A stretch of 34,626 nt of DNA from Sorangiineae bacterium NIC37A_2 (GCA_002085155.1 NASX01000047.1:1-34626); one strand, 5' to 3'. Shown: positions 1-7,703, numbered from the stretch's first letter. Notes: a model not told the origin generated them from the letters alone. Translations and numbers: made by a program.

Positions 1-42
1 GGCGAGGGCGATCGCCACGAGAAATCCCATCAGGTTCTTCAT
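1..42 (-). CDS. 5' end of an exported protein gene (partial, runs off left edge)
   Basis: Only the first 14 codons are present, reading MKNLMGFLVAIALA on the minus strand from an ATG at 42. A lysine near the N-terminus followed by a hydrophobic run is how a Sec signal peptide begins. A purine-rich AAAGGCGAG stretch lies just upstream as a ribosome binding site. The gene is downstream of and co-directional with the Tad genes and their lipoprotein, so it may be the last part of that operon. Its function cannot be told from this fragment. The 142 bp between it and the lipoprotein gene hold nothing I recognise. Confidence 0.55.
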   Translation of the reverse strand, partial: MKNLMGFLVAIALA

Positions 43-184
43 GGCTCGCCTTTCGGACGAAGGGAGCGACCGTTGCGCACCCGGACCCAAAAACTCGCTA
101 GTACGCGGCCCATCACCGAAACGTTCCTCGAAAGCCAAGGGCCACCGCCGAGGGCATGGCCCCAGCTCCCCCTCCCCGCCCAGC

Positions 185-706
185 TCAACGCTCCGCAACC
201 AAGGCCACGTCAATCCGCCGCACCCTCTGGTCGGCCCGCGCAGCATCTTCCGGCAAGAGGGGGCGCACCATCTCGCTCAGCTCACTGAGAAGTCGGCGCT
301 CCCTCGCCATGTCGCCCAAGCTCCTCGCGCGCGATGCTCCGAGGACATTCCCCGCGACCCGACTCCGAAAGGCCCCATAGGCGAGCTCTGCTTCGGGCTT
401 CAGCTCGGGGAGGTTCTTGCACTCGGCCAGCTGATGCAGGTTCACCGCTGCTCGATAAGCGGCGACGACGTCGACCTTCCCCCTCAAGGCTTCGATGCGC
501 GAAAGTTCGAGGCGAGCCTCTACGTTCTTCTCCGACTCCCGCTCGAGCCCCGGAGGACAAGGGAGGCTATAAAACGCCTCATCCAAGCGGGTGATGAGCG
601 ATTGATTCTTGACGGACGCCTCGTCCTCGTCAGGAGCACACCCCATCACAATACCCGCTGCAACAAGGAGAGGGACCAGCTGAGCGAAAAGCACTTTTGA
701 GAACAT
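185..706 (-). CDS. Tad-operon lipoprotein of unknown function
   Basis: This 173-residue protein has an N-terminal hydrophobic segment ending in GIVMGC. That is a usable lipobox, so Cys23 would be lipidated and the protein anchored in the periplasm. The rest is soluble, charged and apparently helical (LELSRIEALRGKVDVVAAYRA and similar), with three further cysteines or so and no motif I recognise. It starts 15 bases after the tadC stop, with an AGGA ribosome binding site, so it is probably translated from the tad transcript. TadD, a TPR lipoprotein, often sits in this position in tad loci, but I see no clear TPR motif and do not call it TadD. The gene is real on coding grounds; its role is unknown. 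Confidence 0.7.
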   Translation of the reverse strand: MFSKVLFAQLVPLLVAAGIVMGCAPDEDEASVKNQSLITRLDEAFYSLPCPPGLERESEKNVEARLELSRIEALRGKVDVVAAYRAAVNLHQLAECKNLPELKPEAELAYGAFRSRVAGNVLGASRARSLGDMARERRLLSELSEMVRPLLPEDAARADQRVRRIDVALVAER

Positions 707-721
707 GTTCCTGAGCCTGTT

Positions 722-1613
722 TCAAATTTGAGGATTAGCGAGGAGAGGTCCGACGATCAGAAGCAACACGCACACCACGAGCATCATGATCGGCAGCGTC
801 AGCAGGACTCCCGCCCGCGCGGCCAACTCTTCGGCCCGAACGCTCCGGCGTTGCCGACTCATGGTCGCTTGGTTCAAGAGCGCATCGCGGACAGAGGCTC
901 CCTTGGCCTCGGCCTGAATGACGGCGCGGGGTGAAGTCACCGACCTCGAGCGCAGGGAGGTTTTCGGAAAATTCCTGCAGCGCCGCGCGCCGGGTCTGAC
1001 CCATTTCGAGGGCAGCCAAAAGGTAGCGGAGCTCATCCGCCACGACGCCCTTGTCTCCCTTGCTCACCTCTTTGAGCCCGCTGACCAGGTCCATCCCTGC
1101 GCTCATGCACAAGCTCAACAGGTCCATCGTTCGAGGCACCTCCCGAGCCGCCGCTCGCACGCGCGCGCCGCGCAGCCCCTGAATGCGGAAAATGGGAAGC
1201 GCGAGCCCCACCAAAAGCACGCTGATCGAAGCGACCGTCGAGGAGCCTAAGGCGGACACAAACGCGCCGCTCAAGAGCCCCGTCATGAGACACAACACAG
1301 GCACCTCACGCGGCGAGAGCCCCATGGGAAAACCTGCCAAGCGCAGCTGATGCTCTTGCCAGTTCAGGTACCGCACGGGCAGCCCCTTCAGCGGTACGAC
1401 GGACCAGAGCGCCGCAGAGAACGCTTGAAGCACGACGAGTAAACCCGCCGCCCAAGCTCCCTCGGCCCTGAACCTGTCGCGCTCCTTCTGAAATCGACCG
1501 ACCTTCGGCAGAGGCGCCGGTGGCGCCGACGCCACCAAACGTCCGACACTCATCCCGAGCATCCCGAAGCCAAGAGCGCTCGTCCAAATCCATCCGTCCA
1601 GCGCCAAGGTCAT
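722..1613 (-). CDS. tadC: TadC-like type II secretion F-family membrane protein, apparently frameshifted
   Basis: This is an inner-membrane platform protein of the Tad pilus machine, the partner of TadB. The start ATG at 1613 overlaps the tadB stop (ATGA). Reading from there gives an N-terminal membrane segment, a second hydrophobic pair, then the F-domain (REVPRTMDLLSLCMSAGMDL, GVVADELRYLLAALEMGQTR) up to LEVGDF. It then runs into low-quality sequence that stays open to 735. The family's C-terminal half (AVIQAEAKGASVRDALLNQA, RSVRAEELAARAGVLLTLPI, then a final membrane segment ending NPQI) continues in another frame, from about 930 to a stop at 722. The span is 892 bases. Removing one base from the four-C run on the coding strand (GGGG at 928-931) gives 296 residues, a normal length. 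It is either a sequencing error or a real frameshift. Confidence 0.85.
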
Positions 1614-2455
1614 AGATCCACCGCCAAGATCTGACGAGCCGCAAAGAGCGCCCCCACCCAAAGTCCCACGCTCGCCAGAGTGATCATGTTGCCCGAAACT
1701 GTGTTTTCGAGCGGCGCGAAAAAGCCTGGCATCATCGAGTCCAAGATCCCGACGAGCGCGATCGGCACGACGGCGATCACCACGGTCTGCGCCTTTCCTT
1801 CCGCGGTCTTCGTACGCAAGACCCCCTCGAGTCGCTCCATCTCTCGCATCGTTTGCGCCGTCGACTCAAGAATGCTCGCGAGTTTACCGCCGCTCTTTTG
1901 TCCCAGCTTCAACGTCAGAACTGCGACGCGCAGTTTCTCGCTCTTCACGCGCTCGCTCAAATGAGTCAAAGCCAAGTCGAGGTTCGTTCCGAGATGAAAC
2001 TCTTCGAGAGTCTCTTTGATTTCATCCGAGAGTGGGGCCTCGATCACCGTGGCGGCGCTCGCGAGCGCTTCGCCGAGGCTGGGCGCCGCCACAAGGGCGC
2101 GCGCGATCGCTCCCAGCATCGGCTCGACCTGTGCATCAAGTTTCTTTGCACGCTCAGCCGTCGCGCGCGCGAGGAGAACGTGAGGAAGAAGCGCGCCGAG
2201 GAGCAGGGCAGAGGCCAAGAGAGCCCGCCCGAGGCCGAAGTAGACCACCGGGGCGAACCCCAGACAGACCACTTGAGCGATCACAATCTGCCGCGGGCGC
2301 AGCCCGCTCCGGATGAAGCGGAGACTTCGATCGACATTTCGCTCGTAGGCCAGAAAGCGCGGACGGAGCGCCTCCCACACTTCACGGCGCGTCCCGAGCC
2401 CCACGAGACTCAGGAGCGCGAGCGTTGCGCAGAAAACAAAACCTAAATCTAACAA
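1610..2455 (-). CDS. tadB: TadB-like type II secretion F-family membrane protein
   Basis: This 281-residue inner-membrane protein is paired with TadC to form the platform on which the TadA ATPase acts. It has an N-terminal membrane helix, a central hydrophobic pair (about residues 58-95) and a cytoplasmic F-domain with the typical pattern EPMLGAIARALVAAPSLGEAL ... DLALTHLSERVKSEKLRVAV ... GKLASILESTAQTMREMERL. Two C-terminal membrane segments follow, around VVIAVVPIALVGIL and ITLASVGLWVGALF. The start is TTG at 2455, overlapping the tadA stop by seven bases. I find no better ATG, so translational coupling to tadA is likely. It ends by overlapping the tadC start in ATGA. Assignment as TadB rather than TadC rests on gene order. 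Confidence 0.9.
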   Translation of the reverse strand: MLDLGFVFCATLALLSLVGLGTRREVWEALRPRFLAYERNVDRSLRFIRSGLRPRQIVIAQVVCLGFAPVVYFGLGRALLASALLLGALLPHVLLARATAERAKKLDAQVEPMLGAIARALVAAPSLGEALASAATVIEAPLSDEIKETLEEFHLGTNLDLALTHLSERVKSEKLRVAVLTLKLGQKSGGKLASILESTAQTMREMERLEGVLRTKTAEGKAQTVVIAVVPIALVGILDSMMPGFFAPLENTVSGNMITLASVGLWVGALFAARQILAVDL

Positions 2456-4026
2456 GCGTCACCCACTTTCTCGAGTTCCACAAGAAAACTCGGCAAGTAC
2501 CCGGTCGCAATGAACTTTCCGACGATGCGCCCATCGGGGCCCGTGCCTTCGACTTGGTAGGAGTAGAGCTCTCGCACCACGACCTCTCCGCGCTCGTCCA
2601 CTTCGACCACCTCCGCGATGCTCGTGACCTTACGTGACCCGTCCGCGAGACGGGATTGTTGGACGATGAGGTGAACGCTCCCGGCAATCTGGCGACGGAT
2701 GGCCACCAGGGGGAGCTCGACGCCGCTCATCAAGCAGAGCGTCTCGAGGCGCCCGACGGCCTCCCGCGGCGAATTCGCATGGGTTGTCGTCATCGAACCT
2801 TCGTGCCCCGTGTTCATGGCTTGGAGCATGTCGAGCGCCTCTCCGCCGCGGCACTCTCCGACCACGATGCGATCCGGACGCATGCGGAGCGCATTTTTCA
2901 CCAAGTCGCGGATCGTATATTCGCCCTTTCCCTCGAGGTTCGGCGGGCGTGATTCAAGGGAGACCACGTGGCTCTGCTTGAGCGACAGTTCAGCGGCGTC
3001 TTCGATCGTGACGATCCGTTCTCCGCGAGGGATCGCCGCGGAGAGGATGTTCAAGAGCGTCGTCTTGCCGCTCCCGGTCCCGCCACTGATCACAATGTTC
3101 TTCCTCACGCGGACGGCCGCTTCGAGGAAGCGCGCCATGTCGCGAGAAAGCGACTCTCTCTCGATCAAATCTTTGAGCTCGAGCGCGCCTGCCCGGAACT
3201 TTCGAATCGTGATGCAGGGGCCGCGCAGGGCGAGCGGTGGGATCACCGCGTTCACTCGGCTCCCGTCGGGGAGGCGCGCATCCACAAGCGGGGACGCTTC
3301 ATCGATACGACGACCGAGCGGCGTGACAATGCGCTCAATCACCGCCCGCACCGCGTCCGCATCCGAAAAGGACCTTCCCGTGAGCTCGAGGCGTCCGTCC
3401 CGTTCGACGTAAATGACGTTCGGATCGACGACCATGATCTCGCTCACGTTCGGGTCACTGAGCAGGGTCTCGAGAGGCCCGAGGCCAAGCGCCTCATCCG
3501 CCACATCCCGAACGATCTTCGCCCGCAAGTGCAGCGGAACGCGCTCCTCCAGGACGAGCTGTTCGAGGACATCGAGCACATCCTTCCGGAGCTCGTCGGT
3601 GACCTGCTGTCCCCGGGGCGTGCGCGCCAGATCGAGCCTTTCGATGAGCTTCTGGTGAATGGCGCGGCGAATATCTGGGGCGCCGTGCTCGCGCTCTTCA
3701 ACGCGGCAATCGAGTTGATAGCCGCCGATGTGGAGCTCGAGTGAGTTCGTTTGAAACAGGGCCGTCACCCCGCGCACGAGCTCCGACCCCACTCGGGTGC
3801 CCTGGGAAGAGGACTCGACAAGCTCGAGTCCCTGTTCTGAGAGAGTGAGCGTCGCGTGGCAACGCGAGACCGCCAAGATCGGCAAGCAAATGTGGCAATC
3901 ATTGAGCCGACCGATGCGGACAGGGAAACCGACGGGGAACGAGCGCCGGAGCGTCGTTTTCCCCTTCGCCTTCACGGAAATCACAAGTCGACGTTCGAGA
4001 TCGACCTCAGGCAGGATTTGTTTCAT
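2449..4026 (-). CDS. tadA: TadA/CpaF-type pilus assembly ATPase with N-terminal FHA domain
   Basis: This 525-residue cytoplasmic motor ATPase powers Tad/Flp pilus assembly. Residues about 15-110 form a forkhead-associated domain: the GR of VRIGR at 39-40 and the SRxHA-type signature S54, R55, H57. FHA domains bind phosphothreonine. The rest is a standard CpaF ATPase: N-terminal helical domain from about 120, Walker A GGTGSGKT at 315-322, Asp box IEDAAEL at 341-347, Walker B region GECRGGEALDM at 390-400 and His box GHEGSMTTTHAN at 407-418. All catalytic signatures look intact. The ATG at 4026 overlaps the secretin stop (ATGA) and the stop overlaps tadB, so the gene is inside a coupled operon. 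The FHA domain suggests control by a Ser/Thr kinase; that is inference. Confidence 0.95.
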   Translation of the reverse strand: MKQILPEVDLERRLVISVKAKGKTTLRRSFPVGFPVRIGRLNDCHICLPILAVSRCHATLTLSEQGLELVESSSQGTRVGSELVRGVTALFQTNSLELHIGGYQLDCRVEEREHGAPDIRRAIHQKLIERLDLARTPRGQQVTDELRKDVLDVLEQLVLEERVPLHLRAKIVRDVADEALGLGPLETLLSDPNVSEIMVVDPNVIYVERDGRLELTGRSFSDADAVRAVIERIVTPLGRRIDEASPLVDARLPDGSRVNAVIPPLALRGPCITIRKFRAGALELKDLIERESLSRDMARFLEAAVRVRKNIVISGGTGSGKTTLLNILSAAIPRGERIVTIEDAAELSLKQSHVVSLESRPPNLEGKGEYTIRDLVKNALRMRPDRIVVGECRGGEALDMLQAMNTGHEGSMTTTHANSPREAVGRLETLCLMSGVELPLVAIRRQIAGSVHLIVQQSRLADGSRKVTSIAEVVEVDERGEVVVRELYSYQVEGTGPDGRIVGKFIATGYLPSFLVELEKVGDAC

Positions 4027-5159
4027 GGTGCCCCCACAACCGGGAAGTAGGCCTTGTCCTGTCGCTTGCCTTTGTAGCTTCCGTAGACGCGCAGGGCTTC
4101 GTCGAGAGCGATGCGCGCTTCGGGACCAGGCATGTCGACTACGGACGGAACGATGAAGATGATGTTTTCGATTTGCCTCGATTCGGAACGATGAGTCCCG
4201 AAGAGATGTCCGAGGATCGGGATCTGAGAGAGGAACGGGAGTCCCCCTTGGCTACTGAGTTCGGACTTCGCGCTCAGGCCCGCGAGGACGATCGTCTGGC
4301 CAAGCTCGAGGTTCACGACAGTCTTGAGATCCGATCGAATGCGCCCGGGAACGCCAGAGCCGCGATCGTCGGAGAGGTCAGAAACGTCCGCAGAAATTTG
4401 AAGCTCGAGACGACCCGTCGAAGAGTCGTAACGCGGGAGCACGTCGATGGTGCTTCCGTACTGAATCGCGTGGATGCCCGTGCCGAGGCCGTTTTGAACG
4501 GGAATGTTGACCTCGCCGCCCCCGGAGAAGGTAGCCGCCTGACCGTTCTCCGTGATGACCGCGGCCTTCCGCTGCAGCTTCGCCCAACCCTTCGCCTGGG
4601 CCACATCGAGCCGAAGCAACGCCTGATCGGCGACGACTGCAGTGGCGCTGTTGAGCGAGCGGCTCAGAAAATCGAACTCCGCGGAGAACGTGCCCGCGGT
4701 CACGCTCGAGGGATAAGCGGGGCCGATCTGGTGCATGTAACCACGGTCGACCTGCACGAAATAGAAATCGAGCCGGATGTTCTCGGCTTGCTGAACGACA
4801 ATGCCCCCTTCAGTTTGGGCAATCGGAGCTTCGACGGTGACCTTGATGTGTTCCTCGCGCCCGTCGGTCATCAGAAAGAGCACAGTCGTCGTCCCCGGCT
4901 GCAGCGCGACGAGCACGAATTGTTTCGCGTCCCGCGTCAGGCGGACTTCGACGACTCCACGTTTTCCTTCCGAGTAGCTGCGCACCCCTTCCGCCGAGAG
5001 CACGCGCTGCTCGCCAATTTGCAGCGTCAACTCTCGCGTTTCAGCGATATTCAGCTGCACCGACTCTTGGGACTGAGCTCTCGCTTGCCCGAGGGAGACG
5101 GAGGGCACAAGCCCCAGCGCCAGACACAAGATGGCCCTTGTCAAACGATTAGCGCACAT
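4023..5159 (-). CDS. cpaC: CpaC/RcpA-type secretin, outer-membrane pore of the Tad pilus
   Basis: This 378-residue protein is predicted to form the outer-membrane channel through which the Flp pilus exits. The chosen start (ATG at 5159) gives MCANRLTRAILCLALGLVPS, a normal signal peptide with cleavage near QARA. An upstream in-frame extension to 5261 lies inside cpaB and is rejected. After the signal come the pilus-secretin N-terminal domain (IAETRELTLQIGEQRVLSAE; FVLVALQPGTTTVLFLM) and a conserved secretin core (VNIPVQNGLGTG; STIDVLPRYD; LKTVVNLELGQTIVLAGLSA; GGLPFLSQIPILGHLFG). The last block is the canonical secretin signature VPFLSxIPILGxLF. The gene begins inside the end of cpaB (11-base overlap) and ends overlapping tadA. 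No separate BON domain was noticed. Confidence 0.93.
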   Translation of the reverse strand: MCANRLTRAILCLALGLVPSVSLGQARAQSQESVQLNIAETRELTLQIGEQRVLSAEGVRSYSEGKRGVVEVRLTRDAKQFVLVALQPGTTTVLFLMTDGREEHIKVTVEAPIAQTEGGIVVQQAENIRLDFYFVQVDRGYMHQIGPAYPSSVTAGTFSAEFDFLSRSLNSATAVVADQALLRLDVAQAKGWAKLQRKAAVITENGQAATFSGGGEVNIPVQNGLGTGIHAIQYGSTIDVLPRYDSSTGRLELQISADVSDLSDDRGSGVPGRIRSDLKTVVNLELGQTIVLAGLSAKSELSSQGGLPFLSQIPILGHLFGTHRSESRQIENIIFIVPSVVDMPGPEARIALDEALRVYGSYKGKRQDKAYFPVVGAP

Positions 5160-5886
5160 GTTCAATCTCCCGAGTCTTCGTGGGGACAAGAGCCTTCGTG
5201 GTGCCCTCTTTCGGCGGTTCGGGGGCTGCCCGGAGCGCGATGTCGTCAGAACCACGCACAACGATCCGAAGCTGACAGTTTCGCTCCGCCTTCATCAGCG
5301 TCTCCGCCTCCTCAGGCAGCAGACTGAGCGAGAGCCCCGAGGTCGTCCGGAAGCCGCTGCTCTTCTTGGTCTGAGTTTCCTCTTCGTTCTTCAGGCGATC
5401 TCCGACGGCGAGCACAAGCGCTCGCTCAAGGACAGTCTTCGCTCCGTCGGCGCGCCCACACAGCACATCCACCCGGTTCCCCACGCGAACCAGCGCACCA
5501 AACGGATTCGCCTCGGGGCCTAGCTGGTAAGCGCGACGCCCGGACGCGACCAAGGAAGAAAGGTCAGCACGGGAGCTATCTCCGCCCGCCACATCTCCCC
5601 AATAGAGCCCTTCGCCGGCGCGCACCGTTGTCACGAGCGGCACACCCACGAGCTGTCCCCGCTCTTTCGCAGGGATGCGTCGAGGATCGAGATACGCCTC
5701 CGGCACCCAGGTTGTCTCGAGGGCCGCATCGTCCACGACGTCGCCAGCGTTCATGTCCCGGGTCAGGACCAGCACGGCCTGTTGAGGTCCGCCGGCGAGC
5801 TCCTGCTTGACCTTCTGAAGATATTGGTGCGCTCCCAAAGACCCCACACAAAGACCGAGCGCCGCGATCAAAACCTGCTTATTCAA
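5149..5886 (-). CDS. cpaB: CpaB/RcpC-type Flp pilus assembly protein
   Basis: This 245-residue periplasmic or inner-membrane protein stabilises or modulates the secretin in Tad systems. It starts MNKQVLIAALGLCVGSLGAH, a membrane anchor typical of CpaB, followed by an SAF-like domain (VLVLTRDMNAGDVVDDAALE; RGQLVGVPLVTTVRAGEGLY) and the RcpC domain (ANPFGALVRVGNRVDVLCGR; RALVLAVGD; SLSLLPEEAETLMKAE). I chose TTG at 5886 because a GGAGG ribosome binding site sits five bases before it. GTG codons at 5898 and further upstream are possible but lack a site. The frame stays open far upstream, antisense to the DUF1993 gene, but that stretch is not coding. It is the first gene of the minus-strand tad operon. 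Confidence 0.9.
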   Translation of the reverse strand: MNKQVLIAALGLCVGSLGAHQYLQKVKQELAGGPQQAVLVLTRDMNAGDVVDDAALETTWVPEAYLDPRRIPAKERGQLVGVPLVTTVRAGEGLYWGDVAGGDSSRADLSSLVASGRRAYQLGPEANPFGALVRVGNRVDVLCGRADGAKTVLERALVLAVGDRLKNEEETQTKKSSGFRTTSGLSLSLLPEEAETLMKAERNCQLRIVVRGSDDIALRAAPEPPKEGTTKALVPTKTREIEHVR

Positions 5887-5914
5887 GGTAGCCTCCACAC
5901 GCGAGTTCACTCGG

Positions 5915-5931
5915 ACGCTTCCGGGAAGCGT
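5915..5931. promoter_or_regulatory. Inverted repeat upstream of the minus-strand tad operon
   Basis: A perfect 7-3-7 inverted repeat (ACGCTTC, CGG, GAAGCGT) lies about 30-45 bases upstream of the cpaB start. A TTGACG hexamer resembling a -35 element lies on the minus strand at 5934-5939, but the matching -10 position is poor. The repeat could be an operator or an mRNA leader hairpin. There is no direct evidence for either. Confidence 0.3.
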
Positions 5932-6084
5932 TGCGTCAAAAGACCCAAAACTCTCTTGCCCGACGGCCAGAAAGCGCCCCCCAGCCGCGGGCGCCGACAA
6001 GCCGCTCGTGGCCCGAAAAGCCCCGCGTCGAGGCGGCACGCGGAGGCCCTTGACGACCTCGGGGCACGCTGCCAGAGCGAGGGC

Positions 6085-6600
6085 ATGTCGATGTACACCG
6101 CGACCGTTCCCCAGCTCTGTAAGATGCTCCGCAACATGGAAGGCTGGCTCGACAAGGCCGAAGCCCATGCGGCGGCGCGCAAGTTCGACGTCAACGTCCT
6201 CCTGAGCACCCGCCTGGCGCCCGACATGTTCCCCTTGGTGCGCCAGTTTCAGTCGGCTTGCGACACCGCGAAGTTCCTCGCGGCTCGCCTCGCAGGCAAA
6301 GAAGCTCCGAGCGATCCAGACACCGAGACGACCTTCGCCGAGATCCGCGCGCGCATTCAGAAAACCGCTGCCTTCGTCGCAACGATCGAGGAAGCGGACT
6401 TCAAGGATGCTCAGACCCGTCTCGTGAAGATCGGCTATCTTCCCCCGAACAAGCGCGTTGTCGGCAGCGTTTACCTGAACGAGCAGGCGCTCCCGAACTT
6501 CTACTTCCATGCCGCCATGGCCTACGCGATCTTGCGACACAACGGCGTGGACGTCGGAAAGGCCGATTTTCTCGGGTCTTATCCTCTCGTCGACGTCTAA
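6085..6600 (+). CDS. DUF1993 family protein
   Basis: This 171-residue soluble protein matches the DUF1993 family along its length. It has an N-terminal helix MSMYTATVPQLCKMLRNMEG, then FDVNVLLSTRLAPDMFPLVR, QFQSACDTAKFLAARLAG, and the C-terminal block LPNFYFHAAMAYAILRHNGV followed by ADFLG. The family is predicted to adopt a DinB-like four-helix bundle, and no enzymatic role is established that I know of. The start at 6085 is preceded by GCGAGGG; ATG at 6091 is an alternative. The frame is open upstream to 5782, but that part is antisense to cpaB and not coding. It stands alone between the two tad arms, is divergent from cpaB and is closed by its own hairpin, so I doubt it belongs to the pilus system. 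Confidence 0.88.
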   Translation: MSMYTATVPQLCKMLRNMEGWLDKAEAHAAARKFDVNVLLSTRLAPDMFPLVRQFQSACDTAKFLAARLAGKEAPSDPDTETTFAEIRARIQKTAAFVATIEEADFKDAQTRLVKIGYLPPNKRVVGSVYLNEQALPNFYFHAAMAYAILRHNGVDVGKADFLGSYPLVDV

Positions 6601-6624
6601 TTCCGTCGCCCTCGCGAGGCGCAT

Positions 6625-6655
6625 CGGGCGGGCTCTCCTTCGGGAGACCCGCCCG
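6625..6655 (+). terminator. Strong UUCG-capped hairpin after the DUF1993 gene
   Basis: CGGGCGGG, a bulged C, then TCTCC pair with GGAGA and CCCGCCCG around a TTCG loop closed by C-G. The stem is 13 bp with an exceptionally stable tetraloop, 25 bases after the DUF1993 stop. No T-run follows, so it may be a terminator of the non-U-tract kind or an mRNA stabiliser. It could also serve the convergent pilin-like gene ending at 6709. Confidence 0.6.
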
Positions 6656-6708
6656 CAAGCCCTGAGGAACTCAAGGGCGACCCACCTCGTTCCTCCCAGC
6701 GTTCACTT

Positions 6709-6984
6709 TCAAGGCACCGGCAGACCCAGCACCGCCACTTGCCATTCGAAGGAGCGAATGAGCGTCGGCCCGAGGCCCGCCAAGATCAGCGCAGCGCCCA
6801 GCGTCACGGCAGCGAAGATCACCACGTACTCGACGCTCGCGAGCCCACGCTCGTCCGAAGCCAGCCGAGCCAGCTGACCTCGTAGCGCCACGCGCCGCCC
6901 AATCCCCCGCTCCGCGGCGCCTCCCTCACCCGCGCCCAAGAGCCGCGAGAGATCCCAGCGAAAGCCCGGTTTCCTGCCTGCCAT
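6709..6984 (-). CDS. Flp-type pilin-like protein with long leader
   Basis: This 91-residue protein has a type IVb prepilin site, ERG followed by LASVEYVV and a hydrophobic helix (IFAAVTLGAALILAGLG). In the Flp family the peptidase cuts after this glycine, and the Glu-Tyr pair at +5/+6 is the hallmark. The leader is about 46 residues and Arg-rich, much longer than the 10-26 usual for Flp. The mature part is only about 45 residues, ending WQVAVLGLPVP. The ATG at 6984 has an AAAAGG ribosome binding site. It is on the opposite strand to the flp gene at 7731 and is probably a second or minor pilin processed by the same CpaA-like peptidase. A downstream start would shorten the leader, but I see no candidate with a better site. 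Confidence 0.72.
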   Translation of the reverse strand: MAGRKPGFRWDLSRLLGAGEGGAAERGIGRRVALRGQLARLASDERGLASVEYVVIFAAVTLGAALILAGLGPTLIRSFEWQVAVLGLPVP

Positions 6985-7090
6985 GGCCGCCTTTTCGGCC
7001 TGAGCTCGACGCCGTTGCGTCCAAAACGTCGCTCCGAAGGTCCGTCCTCCGAACGCTCTTCCCTCGCGCTCACCCGACGCGTCGATTCGC

Positions 7091-7290
7091 CCTTGCCGCC
7101 ATCCGCTCGAACGCTCTCACCGTTCGCTGCCCTTGCCGCCATCCGCTCGGACGCTCTCGCCGTTCGCTGCCCTTGCCGCCATCCACTCGAACGCTCTCGC
7201 CGCTCGCTGCCCTTGCCGCCATCCGCTCGGACGCTCTCGCCGTTCGCTGCCCTTGCCGCCATCCGCTCGAACGCGCTCGCCGCTCGCTGC
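7091..7290. repeat. Five tandem 40-bp repeats (minisatellite)
   Basis: Five units of exactly 40 bp run head to tail (7091-7130, 7131-7170, 7171-7210, 7211-7250, 7251-7290). Each begins CCTTGCCGCCATCC and ends CGCTCGCTGC or CGTTCGCTGC. Units 2-3 and 4-5 form nearly identical 80-bp blocks differing at about two positions, so the array probably grew by duplication of a dimer. Because 40 is not a multiple of three, successive units shift frame, which argues against a protein repeat. Unit 1 contains a GAACG/CGTTC inverted pair that could form a small hairpin; other units carry mismatches or wobble pairs. Confidence 0.95.
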
Positions 7291-7688
7291 CCTCGGCCGT
7301 CACTCCCGCGACGCTCCGCGTTCACTTGCGACCGCTCCGTCCCGTCCGAACGCCTCTTTTCTCTCTGTTGCTTTTGGCCCCGGCCCATCACCTCCGCCTC
7401 AGCCCAACCGAGCCTTCGCCTGGCCGCTCCTTCTCCTCTGCCCTCGAACGCTCGCTGCGCTCGCCAACTGGCCTCCATACGCGCACCGAGCACGCGTTTG
7501 TCCGTGAACCCCGGGCGAGCTCAACCGAACTGGAGCTCTCCCCGAACCACCGAAAACGACGCCGCCGCGCATTTTTTCGGCAACGGCTCCCGCGCCGGTC
7601 CGACACACCCCCCAGCACGAGAGCTCCTTCGCCCGGACCCCGAAGACCGCGGTCCTGCCCCGGAGCACTCGCATCACATCAAACTCGA

Positions 7689-7703
7689 CGCGCACAGTGC
7701 GCG
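7689..7703. promoter_or_regulatory. Inverted repeat just upstream of flp
   Basis: CGCGCA, CAG, TGCGCG form a perfect 6-3-6 inverted repeat ending 27 bases before the flp ATG. It could be an operator or a leader hairpin in the flp mRNA, which would suit a gene that must be expressed at high level. In DNA this rich in GC, a repeat this short may also be chance. Confidence 0.25.

Noticed and set aside
4173-5327. Plus-strand open frame of 384 codons across the secretin gene
   Set aside because: It is antisense to an unmistakable secretin with signal peptide and coupled starts, and its translation is Arg/Glu-rich with no domain.
5887-6624. Minus-strand frame extending cpaB upstream across the DUF1993 gene
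   Set aside because: The CpaB membrane anchor and a GGAGG site define a TTG start at 5886. The extension is antisense to a gene with clear family matches.
6819-7493. Minus-strand frame encoding an apparent Arg/Gly/Ala repeat protein over the 40-bp array
   Set aside because: The 40-bp unit is not a multiple of three, so the peptide repeat appears only every 120 bp. The frame also overlaps the pilin-like gene and has low-complexity composition.
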